A stretch of DNA of 64,000 bases. Source: HGM12998 sp900756495. Its GTDB lineage: Bacteria; Bacillota; Clostridia; Oscillospirales; Oscillospiraceae. The DNA is taken from NCBI GenBank assembly GCA_958477305.1, contig CAUEFI010000008.1, positions 1-64,000 of the forward strand, given 5' to 3'. Of the stretch, positions 1 to 8,602 are shown in pieces. A program made the position numbers and the translations under genes. The first letter of the stretch is position 1; each line of letters opens with the position of its first letter. The notes beneath the pieces are model-generated. The model ran no database searches. It worked only from the letters and a program-made list of their open reading frames with translations, and was not told the DNA's origin.

Positions 1-2
1 AC

Positions 3-263
3 GGTCTTGAGGTCTGCGAGTGTGAGGATGAGGTGCATCTGCGCGTTCATATCCACAAAGGACGCGACGCAGCGGAGCTTCACAGGATGCTTTCCGCATG
101 GGGTGCGGTTGCCGCCAAGCTGAAAGCGGGGGAGATCACCAAAGAAGAATACGACCGCTGGCGTTACCGCTATCCTGAACTTGACACCTCCGGTCAGTGG
201 CACAAGATCACGCCGTCGCAGGAACTGAGCGATATACTCGTCGAGACATTGAACGAAAACTAA
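3..263 (+). CDS. C-terminal end of a mobile-element-type protein (partial)
   Basis: The frame is open to the left edge, so about 87 C-terminal codons of a longer protein are visible; a GTG at 33 is merely the first possible start inside the window. The visible part is hydrophilic with a Trp/Tyr-rich stretch (EEYDRWRYRYPELD) and no membrane segment. Similar tails are familiar from mobilisation or relaxase proteins of clostridial integrative elements, but this is a resemblance from memory, not a domain match, and no catalytic motif lies in the window. Its position next to an AT-rich orphan gene and the 3' end of guaA suits an integrated element. It is followed after 25 bases by the next gene, so the two may be cotranscribed. 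Confidence 0.5.
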   Translation, partial: GLEVCECEDEVHLRVHIHKGRDAAELHRMLSAWGAVAAKLKAGEITKEEYDRWRYRYPELDTSGQWHKITPSQELSDILVETLNEN

Positions 264-288
264 TAACCACTCACAAGGAGAATCTCAA

Positions 289-900
289 ATGGTAGAAGCA
301 TTATCACTTATTAAATTGCAAAACAGAATTCGAGAACGCTACGATTACGATGAGCAACGTGTTGTTGGAATCATATTGGCGAGATATGATATCAGAATAA
401 CAAAAGAAATAGTAGATCAGTGCTATCAATACTGGAATCTAAATTCCAGAAAATACTTTGATGTGTTTTGGGCGGGATATGGAGCATATTTATCTCCGTC
501 TGAGGAATCTGCGACCAAAACCATACTCAAATATAGGGGAAACGAAAAACGAGTGTATTTCGATTTAGAATCCTTTGTTGAAATAAAAGACCAATTTAAC
601 AGCATTTTCAAATCGACATATAGCGATCATCTACAACTTATTCTTGTAAACTATCGTGACGGAAAATTACATTTCAACGAATCACTCAAGATAGATTTAG
701 AAGAAAATCTTGATTCAAATTATGCTAAAATTCGTGAGATTATGGAATTTGTCACTTTAGAATGCCGGTCGGTACACCAAGTGAGTTCTATTGCAAGAAA
801 ACTAAAATTTGAGCATTTCAAAGATATCATCAAGGGCGTGACGCTTAGCGATGTTATAAGTACAGCCATCGGTCTGGCTGGTATGGATGTTCTGAAATAA
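289..900 (+). CDS. AT-rich orphan protein of unknown function
   Basis: A 203-residue protein with a good ribosome binding site (AAGGAG, 7-8 bases before the ATG). I do not recognise the family. It starts with a charged helical stretch, has no signal peptide or clear membrane segment, and ends with a mildly hydrophobic segment (VISTAIGLAGMDVLK). Its base composition is strikingly different from the rest of the window: many Ile/Lys/Asn codons end in A or T and it reads as roughly 35-40 % G+C by eye, against the high G+C of the chromosomal genes to the right. This, and its place between a mobile-element protein tail and guaA, points to recent horizontal arrival. A cargo role such as defence or regulation is possible but nothing in the protein shows it. 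Confidence 0.75.
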   Translation: MVEALSLIKLQNRIRERYDYDEQRVVGIILARYDIRITKEIVDQCYQYWNLNSRKYFDVFWAGYGAYLSPSEESATKTILKYRGNEKRVYFDLESFVEIKDQFNSIFKSTYSDHLQLILVNYRDGKLHFNESLKIDLEENLDSNYAKIREIMEFVTLECRSVHQVSSIARKLKFEHFKDIIKGVTLSDVISTAIGLAGMDVLK

Positions 901-1053
901 CATCTTCTACTTAACACCATATTTAGGTCGGTTGTCACCCTTTTTCCCCTAGACAGGTTCTCAACTGAAAGCATATAATCTTCGATAAACCACTTTCACT
1001 CATCTCGCTGTAGAAAACGTTTTTGGAATCAGACTAGAAAAATCCAAAAAGCA

Positions 1054-1095
1054 AAAAGAGCTATCTGACTTCCTTGGAAATCAGATAGCTCTTTT
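1054..1095. terminator. Bidirectional Rho-independent terminator
   Basis: Two perfect 15-base arms (1054-1068 and 1081-1095) around a 12-base loop, with A-run on the left and T-run on the right. It ends transcription from the orphan gene at 289-900 and may also protect it from leftward guaA read-through. Confidence 0.85.
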
Positions 1096-1115
1096 CTTGT
1101 GAATAATGAAATTCT

Positions 1116-1215
1116 GTTGCCAAATCGTTGCCACGAGGGGCATCAAGGCTTAAAAAGTCCAGTGTTTACGGGCTTTTTTCGACCTATGCAATTACTCCCA
1201 CTCGATGGTCGCGGG
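1116..1215. other. Putative junction of an integrated element at the guaA 3' end
   Basis: The guaA stop codon is at 1192-1194 and the coding end reads through TIEWE. The 3' end of guaA is a known target of tyrosine-recombinase islands in several phyla, the crossover lying in the last codons, which the element restores. Here everything left of 1192 (mobile-type protein tail, AT-rich orphan) looks foreign. Two direct copies of GTTGCCA sit at 1116-1122 and 1127-1133, which could be arm-type recombinase sites. A small hairpin (1152-1160 with 1170-1178) probably serves as the guaA terminator. The second att copy and the integrase would lie outside the window, so this is an inference. Confidence 0.4.
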
Positions 1216-2733
1216 CGGCTTGCTGGTGATGTCATAGACAATACGGTTAATGCCGGGAACTTCGTTGACAATTCTGACGCTGATTTTATCCAGCACGTCA
1301 TACGGGATACGCGCCCAATCGGCGGTCATGAAGTCGCTGGTAGTCACAGCCCGCAGCGCCAGGGTGTAGTCATAGGTACGGCCGTCTCCCATGACTCCTA
1401 CACTGCGGGTATTGGTGAGCACCGCAAAATATTGGTTGATATTCCTGTCCTCCCCTGCCGCGGCAATCTCCGCGCGGTAGATGGCATCGGCCTCCCGCAG
1501 AATATCCAGCTTCTCCTTGGTCAGGTCGCCTATGACCCGAATCGCAAGCCCCGGCCCTGGGAAGGGCTGCCGCATGACCAGGTACTCTGGCAGGCCCAGC
1601 TCCCGGCCCAGTTGGCGGACCTCATCCTTGAACAAAAGCCTCAAGGGCTCAATGATCTCCTTAAAGTCCACATAGTCTGGCAGGCCGCCCACATTGTGGT
1701 GGGACTTGATAACAGCGGCATCTCCGCTTCCCGACTCAATCACATCAGGATAAATCGTTCCTTGGGCCAGGAAATCCACAGCGCCGATCTTCTTGGCCTC
1801 CTCTTCGAAGACGCGGATAAATTCCTCGCCGATAATCTTTCTCTTGCGCTCAGGCTCGGCCTCCCCGGCCAGCTTGAGGAGAAAACGGGTCTCAGCGTCC
1901 ACCCGGATAAAATTCAGATCCCACTTGGAAAAGGCGGCCTCCACCTCGTCTCCCTCATCCTTGCGCATGAGACCGTGATCTACAAAGACACAGGTGAGCT
2001 GCCTGCCGATGGCCTCAGCCAAAAGGGCGGCACAGACTGAGGAATCCACGCCGCCGGAGAGGGCGAGCAGCACCTTGCCGTCCCCCACCTTCTCCCGGAT
2101 GTCACGGACGGAGGCCTTCAAAAAATCCCCCATGGTCCAATCTCCGGCTGCCCCACAGACCGCATAGAGAAAGTTATGAATCATATCTACTCCATGCTCG
2201 GTGTGGTTCACCTCAGGGTGGTACTGTACGCCATAAAATCCCCGTGCCTCATCAGCGATTGCGGCATTTGGGCAGGCATCGGTGTGGGCGGTAAGCGCAA
2301 AGCCGGGAGGTACCTGCTCCATATAGTCTCCGTGGCTCATCCAGGATACCCCGCAGGCTGGCAGTCCGTGGAAAAGAGGACTGCCGGTGTTGTAGTAGGT
2401 CAGGGTTTTTCCATACTCCCGTGCAGTGTCCTCCTGGGCGGGGACAACCCGTCCACCCAGGGTCTGAGCCATGAGCTGGCAGCCGTAGCAAATCCCCAGC
2501 ACAGGAATCCCCAGCTCAAAAACAGCAGGATCCACCCTGGGAGCGGACGCCTCATAGACACTGTTGGGCCCGCCCGTGAAGATAAGCCCAATAGGCTCCA
2601 TAGCCTTCAGCTCATCCAGAGGAGTCGTGTAGGGCTTTACCTCGCAGTATACCCCGCACTCACGAACCCGGCGGGCAATGAGCTGGTTGTACTGGCCGCC
2701 AAAATCCAAGACAATGACAGTCTGATGGGACAT
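1192..2733 (-). CDS. guaA: GMP synthase (glutamine-hydrolysing)
   Basis: Converts XMP to GMP with ATP and glutamine, the last step of guanine nucleotide synthesis, in the cytoplasm. The 513 residues match the usual family length. The N-terminal class I amidotransferase domain shows the nucleophile elbow GICYGC (Cys82) and the partners His172 and Glu174 in YHPEV. The ATP-pyrophosphatase domain begins with the P-loop SGGVDSS (226-232) and the dimerisation domain closes with the family ending TIEWE. It lies 44 bases downstream of carB on the same strand with no terminator seen between, so it is probably the last gene of a carA-carB-guaA operon. Its 3' end seems to be used as an integration site. 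Confidence 0.97.
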   Translation of the reverse strand: MSHQTVIVLDFGGQYNQLIARRVRECGVYCEVKPYTTPLDELKAMEPIGLIFTGGPNSVYEASAPRVDPAVFELGIPVLGICYGCQLMAQTLGGRVVPAQEDTAREYGKTLTYYNTGSPLFHGLPACGVSWMSHGDYMEQVPPGFALTAHTDACPNAAIADEARGFYGVQYHPEVNHTEHGVDMIHNFLYAVCGAAGDWTMGDFLKASVRDIREKVGDGKVLLALSGGVDSSVCAALLAEAIGRQLTCVFVDHGLMRKDEGDEVEAAFSKWDLNFIRVDAETRFLLKLAGEAEPERKRKIIGEEFIRVFEEEAKKIGAVDFLAQGTIYPDVIESGSGDAAVIKSHHNVGGLPDYVDFKEIIEPLRLLFKDEVRQLGRELGLPEYLVMRQPFPGPGLAIRVIGDLTKEKLDILREADAIYRAEIAAAGEDRNINQYFAVLTNTRSVGVMGDGRTYDYTLALRAVTTSDFMTADWARIPYDVLDKISVRIVNEVPGINRIVYDITSKPPATIEWE

Positions 2734-2777
2734 AGTTGGTCTTCCTCTCTACGGTGGGAAGTTCTCCCTTCCCCGCG

Positions 2778-5700
2778 CTAAATCTCAGTAATATCAATCG
2801 GGCGCAGATCGGCGCTCCGCCCCTGGGTGCGGACGGTAAGCATGGCCCGTGCGGTATCGATGGCTGTAACACAGCCCACAGAGTGCTCCACGGCGGAGCG
2901 GCGGATTTTAAAGCCGTCTGTATCGTGCTTCCGTCCCCGCGTAGGCGTGTTGATGATGAGGTCTACCGATCCGGAGGCGATCATGTCCAGAATATTCGGG
3001 TGCGCTTCTGAGACGCGGGCCACCCTGCGGCACTCCACGCCGGCCGCCTCCAAGGCATCGGCAGTGCCGGAGGTAGCCAGGATCTCGATATCCATATCGG
3101 CAAAGGCCCTTGCAATGCCCACAATCTCTTCCTTATCCTCATCCTTCACCGTGATGATGATACGCCCACCCTTCTTGGGCGCCTTCATGTTGGCCCCCTT
3201 AAAGGCCTTCAGCAGAGCCTGTGGGAAGGATTCAGCCAGGCCCAGGCACTCGCCGGTGGACTTCATCTCGGGTCCCAAGCCGGTATCCACGTCGGTCAGC
3301 TTCTCAAAGGAGAACACGGGCATCTTGACGGCATAATACTTGGCCTCGGGATAGATACCTGTACCGTAGCCCAGATCCTTCAGCTTGCTGCCCAGCATCA
3401 CCTTGGTTGCCAAATCGATAATGGGCACACCGGTGACTTTGGAGATATAGGGAATGGTCCGGGAGGAGCGGGGATTGACCTCGATAACATAGACCACGTC
3501 GTTGTAGATAACAAATTGAATGTTTACAAGGCCGATGACCCCCAGTGCCCTGGACAGGTCCCTGGTATAGCGGAGCATGGTCTGCTTGTGCTTCTCCTCA
3601 ATATGGAGGGGGGGATAGACCGAAATGGAGTCGCCCGAGTGGACGCCGGCTCGCTCCACATGCTCCATGATACCGGGGATCAGGACATCCTCGCCGTCAA
3701 AAACGCCGTCCACCTCCACCTCGCGGCCCATCAGGTACTTATCCACCAGAATAGGATGCTCCTGCACCGTCTGATTGATGATACGCATAAAATCGGTGAT
3801 ATTGCGGTCGTTGTAGGCGATCTCCATCCCCTGGCCGCCCAGCACGTAGGAGGGCCGGACCAGCACGGGATAGCCCACCTCGTGGGCGGCCGCAATGGCC
3901 TCCTCGGCGGTAAAGACCGTCTTGCCTGCGGCCCTTGGAATGTTGCATGCGTTGAGGATCGCGTCAAACCGCTCCCGGTCTTCGGCGGCGTCCACGCCGT
4001 CGGCGGGGGTTCCCAGGATGGGGACCCCCATGTCGGTGAGCGCCTGGGCCAGCTTGATGGCGGTCTGTCCGCCGAACTGGACCACCGCGCCCATAGGCTT
4101 CTCCAGCTCCACCACGGCCTCCACATCCTCGGGGGTCAGAGGCTCAAAATAGAGCTTGTCGGCCACGTCGAAGTCAGTAGAGACGGTCTCGGGGTTGTTG
4201 TTGATGATGATGGTCTCATAGCCCAATCGCTTAAAGGCCCAGACCGAGTGTACCGAGCAGTAGTCGAACTCAATGCCCTGGCCAATGCGGATGGGACCGG
4301 AGCCCAGCACCAAGACCTTTTTCCTGGGAACAGAGTCCTCAGCCCGGTGGGCATTCGCGCCGGCAGCAGACAGAAAAGGCGCCTCAGGAATGCCGGGGGC
4401 CAGCTCTCCCACTGAGGGGAGCTGAAGGGGCTCTGCAGCCTCATTCTCCTGATCATAGGTGGAGTAATAGTAGGGGGTCTGTGCCTCGAACTCGGCGGCG
4501 CAGGTGTCTACCATTTTAAAGGCCGGTATAATGCCGAAGCTCTCCCGCAGAGCCTTAATCTCTTTGGGCTGCCTGCCGGAGAGCGCGGCAATCCACGCGT
4601 CGGAAAAGCCCATCTCCTTGGCCTGCCGCAGGGTGTCGCTGTCCAAACGGCCATGGTCCAGGCTGTCCTCCATGTCCACGATATTCTTCAGGCGATCCAG
4701 GAACCAGAGGTCGTACTTGGTGATCTTGTTGATCTTCTCCGGAGAGAAGCCCCGGCGCAGGGCCTCGGCCACCACAAAAATGCGCTGGTCATCGATATTG
4801 ACGAGGCGCTCCTCGATCTCCTCGGTGTAGGCCTCGTCCAGGCCGGGCAGCCGCAGGGACTTGACCGGCAGTTCCAGGCCCCGAATGGCTTTCATCAGCG
4901 CCCCCTCAAAGGAGTTGCCGATAGCCATGACCTCGCCGGTGGCCTTCATCTGAGTGCCCAGGGTGCGGCTGGCGGTGGTGAACTTGTCAAAGGGCAGACG
5001 GGGAATTTTCAGCACACAGTAGTCCACCGCAGGTTCGAAGCAGGCCGTGGTCTTCCCGGTGACGGCGTTGGGGATTTCGTCCAGAGTATAGCCCAGCGAG
5101 ACCTTTGCGGCCACTTTGGCGATGGGATAACCTGTGGCCTTGGATGCCAAGGCAGAAGAGCGGCTTACCCGGGGATTGACCTCGATAACGGCATACTCAA
5201 AGGAGTTGGGCTCCAGGGCGAACTGGACGTTGCATCCCCCCTCAATCTCCAGAGCGGAGATGATGTCCAGTGCGGAGGAGCGAAGCATCTGGTACTCCCG
5301 GTTGGCCAGAGTCTGCGTAGGAGCCACCACGATGGAGTCGCCGGTGTGGACGCCCACCGGGTCCACGTTCTCCATAGAGCAGATGGTAATGACGTTGCCG
5401 ATGCGATCCCGCATCACCTCGAATTCGATCTCCTTCCAGCCGGAGATACACCGCTCGATGAGAACCTGGCCCACCCGCGAGAGGTGTATGCCCCGGTCTG
5501 CGATCTCCCGCAGGGAGGGCTCGTCGTAGGCGATGCCGCCGCCGGTCCCGCCCAGGGTATAGGCGGGGCGGACGATGACGGGGTAGCCAATGGAGGCGGC
5601 GAAGCTCACCGCGTCCTCCACGCTCTCCACGACGTCGGAGACCACGCAGGGCTGGCCGATCTCTTCCATGGCGTCCTTGAATCCCTGGCGGTCTTCCGCC

Positions 5701-6074
5701 TTTCGGATGGACTCGGGGCTGGTGCCCAGCAGACGCACGCCGTACTGCTCCAGCACGCCCTCTTCATGGAGCGTCATGGCCAGGTTCAGGCCAGTCTGGC
5801 CGCCCAGAGTGGGCAGGATGGAGTCGGGGCGCTCCTTCTCGATGACCTGGGTGACGCTGGCAATGTTCAGCGGTTCAATATACACATGGTCGGCGATGTC
5901 CTTATCGGTCATAATGGTTGCTGGGTTGGAGTTGACCAGCACCACCTCTACGCCCTCCTCCTTGAGGGCGCGGCAGGCCTGGGTGCCCGCGTAGTCAAAC
6001 TCGGCGGCCTGGCCGATGACGATTGGGCCGCTGCCCAGCACCAGGACCTTTTTGATATCCGGATTCTTCGGCAT
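2778..6074 (-). CDS. carB: Carbamoyl-phosphate synthase large subunit
   Basis: Makes carbamoyl phosphate for pyrimidine and arginine synthesis from bicarbonate, two ATP and ammonia passed from CarA. The protein has 1098 residues, slightly longer than the typical 1070 or so. Two homologous ATP-grasp halves are visible, each opening with a GSGPI.IGQ motif (near the N-terminus, and again near residue 590 as VLGSGPIRIGQGIEFDY), followed by a C-terminal MGS-like regulatory domain (near 960-1090). The extra length sits in the linker between halves (around 540-585), which is Ala/Pro/Glu-rich. The ATG overlaps the carA stop by one base (TAATG), indicating translational coupling. guaA follows on the same strand. 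Confidence 0.97.
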   Translation of the reverse strand: MPKNPDIKKVLVLGSGPIVIGQAAEFDYAGTQACRALKEEGVEVVLVNSNPATIMTDKDIADHVYIEPLNIASVTQVIEKERPDSILPTLGGQTGLNLAMTLHEEGVLEQYGVRLLGTSPESIRKAEDRQGFKDAMEEIGQPCVVSDVVESVEDAVSFAASIGYPVIVRPAYTLGGTGGGIAYDEPSLREIADRGIHLSRVGQVLIERCISGWKEIEFEVMRDRIGNVITICSMENVDPVGVHTGDSIVVAPTQTLANREYQMLRSSALDIISALEIEGGCNVQFALEPNSFEYAVIEVNPRVSRSSALASKATGYPIAKVAAKVSLGYTLDEIPNAVTGKTTACFEPAVDYCVLKIPRLPFDKFTTASRTLGTQMKATGEVMAIGNSFEGALMKAIRGLELPVKSLRLPGLDEAYTEEIEERLVNIDDQRIFVVAEALRRGFSPEKINKITKYDLWFLDRLKNIVDMEDSLDHGRLDSDTLRQAKEMGFSDAWIAALSGRQPKEIKALRESFGIIPAFKMVDTCAAEFEAQTPYYYSTYDQENEAAEPLQLPSVGELAPGIPEAPFLSAAGANAHRAEDSVPRKKVLVLGSGPIRIGQGIEFDYCSVHSVWAFKRLGYETIIINNNPETVSTDFDVADKLYFEPLTPEDVEAVVELEKPMGAVVQFGGQTAIKLAQALTDMGVPILGTPADGVDAAEDRERFDAILNACNIPRAAGKTVFTAEEAIAAAHEVGYPVLVRPSYVLGGQGMEIAYNDRNITDFMRIINQTVQEHPILVDKYLMGREVEVDGVFDGEDVLIPGIMEHVERAGVHSGDSISVYPPLHIEEKHKQTMLRYTRDLSRALGVIGLVNIQFVIYNDVVYVIEVNPRSSRTIPYISKVTGVPIIDLATKVMLGSKLKDLGYGTGIYPEAKYYAVKMPVFSFEKLTDVDTGLGPEMKSTGECLGLAESFPQALLKAFKGANMKAPKKGGRIIITVKDEDKEEIVGIARAFADMDIEILATSGTADALEAAGVECRRVARVSEAHPNILDMIASGSVDLIINTPTRGRKHDTDGFKIRRSAVEHSVGCVTAIDTARAMLTVRTQGRSADLRPIDITEI

Positions 6075-7165
6075 TACCGATCGCCTCCCTTCATCATATC
6101 TACAAAGCGGTTAAACAGATATTTGGTATCCTTGGGCCCGGGGGCCGCCTCCGGATGGAACTGCACGCTGAAGCAGTTGGGCCGCTTGTACTCCAGCCCC
6201 TCCACGCTCCCCTCGTTGACATTGACATGGGAGATCTCCGCCACGGCGGGGTCCACACTCTCCCGAGTAACTACATAGCCGTGGTTCTGGCTGGTGATCT
6301 GGGTCCGTCCGGTACGGACGTCCCGCACTGGGTGGTTGGCACCCCGGTGGCCGAAGCGCATCTTTCGGGTCTGTGCACCCGTGGCCAGGGCCAGGAGCTG
6401 GTGGCCCATACAGACGCCAAAGATAGGCAGGTCGGACTCGTAGAGCTTTTTGATCTCGGCGATGATCTCCACGTTGTCGGCCGGGTCGCCGGGTCCGTTG
6501 GAGAGCATCACGCCGTCAAAACCGCCCTTGAGCACGGCCTCGGCGCCGGTATGGGCGGGCAGTACCGTCACTTCACAGCCCCGGTTGGTGAGGCACCCGA
6601 TCATGCTCTGCTTGACCCCGTAGTCCAGAAGGGCCACCCGAACCGTCCGCCCGCAGTCCACTGCAGGCGCATATACCACAGGCTCTTTGCAGGTGACGGC
6701 CTCCACCGTCCCCTTTACCTCATAGGCGCGGATTTTTTTCAGGCAGTCCTCGACAGAAAAATGCTCCGCACAGGTAATCATACCATTCATGGTACCCTGA
6801 CTGCGGAGAATACGAGTAAGGGCGCGGGTGTCCACGCCTTCAATTCCGGTAATATGATTTTGTTTCAAATAGGTGTCCAAATCTCCCTCACAGCGGAAAT
6901 TGCTTCCACGCCGTGCCAAATGCCGGACAATCAACGCCTCCGCCCAGGGCCGGGAAGACTCATTGTCCTCATGATTGACACCGTAGTTTCCAATCAAGGG
7001 ATAGGACATCACGATCCCCTGTCCGGCATAGGACGGATCCGTCAGGATCTCCTGATAACCAGTCATAGAGGTGTTGAACACCATCTCACATACCCGCTCG
7101 GCCGCGGTGCCAATGCTGCGTCCCTCGAAGACGCTGCCGTTGGCCAGAATAAGGGTCGCCTTCAT
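6074..7165 (-). CDS. carA: Carbamoyl-phosphate synthase small subunit
   Basis: Glutaminase subunit that supplies ammonia to CarB. I choose the ATG at 7165 (363 residues, starting MKATLILANG), which matches the family N-terminus; an upstream in-frame ATG at 7195 adds ten unusual residues and lies almost on the transcript start implied by the promoter. The amidotransferase domain carries GVCMGHQ (Cys252) and FHPE (His337, Glu339). First gene of the carA-carB-guaA unit. The 5' leader implied by the promoter at 7209-7237 is only about 35 bases, so there is no room for a PyrR-type attenuator. Confidence 0.97.
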   Translation of the reverse strand: MKATLILANGSVFEGRSIGTAAERVCEMVFNTSMTGYQEILTDPSYAGQGIVMSYPLIGNYGVNHEDNESSRPWAEALIVRHLARRGSNFRCEGDLDTYLKQNHITGIEGVDTRALTRILRSQGTMNGMITCAEHFSVEDCLKKIRAYEVKGTVEAVTCKEPVVYAPAVDCGRTVRVALLDYGVKQSMIGCLTNRGCEVTVLPAHTGAEAVLKGGFDGVMLSNGPGDPADNVEIIAEIKKLYESDLPIFGVCMGHQLLALATGAQTRKMRFGHRGANHPVRDVRTGRTQITSQNHGYVVTRESVDPAVAEISHVNVNEGSVEGLEYKRPNCFSVQFHPEAAPGPKDTKYLFNRFVDMMKGGDR

Positions 7166-7480
7166 CTGTGGTATCCCGCCTTTCCTGCTCTTCATTATTA
7201 TCCGTCCAATTTTATCTCAAATCGCGCTTTGTGACAATATTATTTTCAACGCTTTTTCCGAGAAATTTGAAAATTGTGTTTTTGGACAAAGTACGGGGAC
7301 ACATCGCCCCCTTTCACGGGCAATGCGCCCCGTATCGCCTTGACATTCGTAACGGCGCCACCCATTATGTGTTACGCAGGGTACCGCTAAGGCCTGACAT
7401 CCGCGCACATACCTGTGGAGAATAATGCGTCTGCCCGGGGCAATACTGTACCAGAGACAAATTATCGGGGAGGTTCCTTT
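7166..7480. other. Divergent intergenic region carA / DUF421
   Basis: Holds the carA promoter, an interrupted hairpin with outer arms TACGGGG/CCCCGTA (7292-7298 and 7328-7334) lying upstream of both transcription units, and a weak rightward promoter candidate (TTGACA 7340-7345, 17-base spacer, CATTAT 7363-7368) for the DUF421 gene. No small gene seen. Confidence 0.5.
7209..7237 (-). promoter_or_regulatory. Sigma-A promoter of carA-carB-guaA
   Basis: On the minus strand TTGTCA (7237-7232), a 17-base spacer and TAAAAT (7214-7209). Only a short leader separates it from the carA ATG at 7165. Confidence 0.75.
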
Positions 7481-8155
7481 ATGGTCATCGCCTTTATCCG
7501 TACCATCATCCTCTATCTGCTGATTATAGTAGGCATCCGCCTGATGGGTAAGCGGCAGGTGGGCGAGCTGGAGCCCTCCGAGCTGGTCCTGGCCCTCATT
7601 ATTGCCGATCTGGCCGCCGTCCCCATGCAGGACTTCGGTATTCCCCTGCTGACCGGCATTATTCCCATCTTTACCCTGCTGTCGGTCACCATGATCATCT
7701 CAGTGCTTACAATGAAGAGCGTCCGCTTTCGGGCGCTTCTCTGCGGCCGCCCCTCTATCATTGTAGAGAACGGCAAGGTCCACCAGCGCGAGATGAAAAA
7801 GAACCGCTTTACAGTAGATGAACTGATGGAGGAGCTCCGGATGAAAGGGATTACTGATCTCTCCACTGTGAAGTATGCGATTCTGGAGACCAACGGTCAA
7901 ATTTCAGTCCTTCCCTATGCCAATCAGCTCCCTGTCACCGCTGAACAGATGAATGTGACTCCGGAGGATGTGGGGCTCCCTCTGGTCATCATCAACGACG
8001 GCCGGGTGCTGGACCACAACCTGAAGACCAGGGGGCTCAACCGGGAGTGGCTTCACAAACAGCTGGACGAGCGGCATGTCAGGCATACTGAGGATATCTA
8101 TCTTCTCACCGTCGACGAGCAGAACCGCGTCTACTTTGTGGTAAAGGAGGGATAG
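7481..8155 (+). CDS. DUF421 (YetF/YcaP-type) membrane protein
   Basis: A 224-residue membrane protein of the DUF421 family. I use the ATG at 7481, preceded by GGGGAGG (7467-7473); the longer frame from 7415 adds a non-conserved tail. Three hydrophobic segments fill the first 90 residues (VIAFIRTIILYLLIIVGI, a second around LVLALIIADLAAV, a third around LLTGIIPIFTLLSVTMIISV). A cytoplasmic alpha/beta domain follows (about 95-224), beginning with the PSIIVENGKV motif of the family. In endospore formers the family is common and some members are sporulation-induced; the biochemical role is unknown. It is followed after 2 bases by a DUF4363 gene, a frequent partner in Clostridia. Confidence 0.9.
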   Translation: MVIAFIRTIILYLLIIVGIRLMGKRQVGELEPSELVLALIIADLAAVPMQDFGIPLLTGIIPIFTLLSVTMIISVLTMKSVRFRALLCGRPSIIVENGKVHQREMKKNRFTVDELMEELRMKGITDLSTVKYAILETNGQISVLPYANQLPVTAEQMNVTPEDVGLPLVIINDGRVLDHNLKTRGLNREWLHKQLDERHVRHTEDIYLLTVDEQNRVYFVVKEG

Positions 8156-8157
8156 GC

Positions 8158-8538
8158 ATGAAACGACTGTGGATTGCCGTGGCCCTATTATGCGCCGTTT
8201 TCGCCGCCACCCTTTGGAACGGGCGTTACCTGAGAGACCTGACCGAAGAACTTTCCGGGCTGCTCACCCGCGCCGAATTCCAGGCCGAGAAAGATAATTG
8301 GGAAGAGGCCTCCCTCCTCACACAGCAGGCACGCGAGAAATGGGAGAGCCGGGATTGCTATCTGCACGTCACGCTCCGTCATTCCGACACGGATGAAATC
8401 CATGCCGGTTTTCGCGAAGTGCAGGAGTTTATCAATTGCCAGGAGGGCGGAGAGTACTCCGCCGCCAACGCCCGGCTCATCGCTCAGATCGAGCTGCTCT
8501 ATGAGTCGGAACAGCTCACCCTGAAGAATGTGCTGTAG
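8158..8538 (+). CDS. DUF4363 family protein
   Basis: A 126-residue protein with one N-terminal hydrophobic segment (about 4-20, LWIAVALLCAVFAATLW) followed by an amphipathic helical domain with Trp and Glu in regular spacing. This layout fits the DUF4363 family, a small membrane-anchored protein often coded next to DUF421. The ATG at 8158 follows an AAAGGAGGG ribosome site and lies 2 bases after the DUF421 stop, so the two are one operon. Function unknown; an accessory subunit to the DUF421 membrane protein is the simplest idea. Confidence 0.8.
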   Translation: MKRLWIAVALLCAVFAATLWNGRYLRDLTEELSGLLTRAEFQAEKDNWEEASLLTQQAREKWESRDCYLHVTLRHSDTDEIHAGFREVQEFINCQEGGEYSAANARLIAQIELLYESEQLTLKNVL

Positions 8539-8541
8539 CTT

Positions 8542-8570
8542 TTGACACCCCCGGCAGATTTTGCTATAAT
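8542..8570 (+). promoter_or_regulatory. Consensus sigma-A promoter inside an inverted repeat
   Basis: TTGACA (8542-8547), exactly 17 bases, TATAAT (8565-8570). The -10 lies in the 13-base loop of a perfect 13-base inverted repeat (8550-8562 with 8576-8588), so the same DNA can form a hairpin that could also end the upstream DUF4363 transcript. Drives the DUF2971 gene. Confidence 0.85.
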
Positions 8571-8602
8571 GAGACAAAATCTGCCGGGATGAGGTGACGA
8601 GT

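Noticed and set aside
4653..6278. A 541-codon open frame antisense to carB/carA
   Set aside because: It lies wholly opposite a conserved gene, has shadow-type composition (His/Gly/Gln-rich) and no ribosome site; a result of high G+C codon use.
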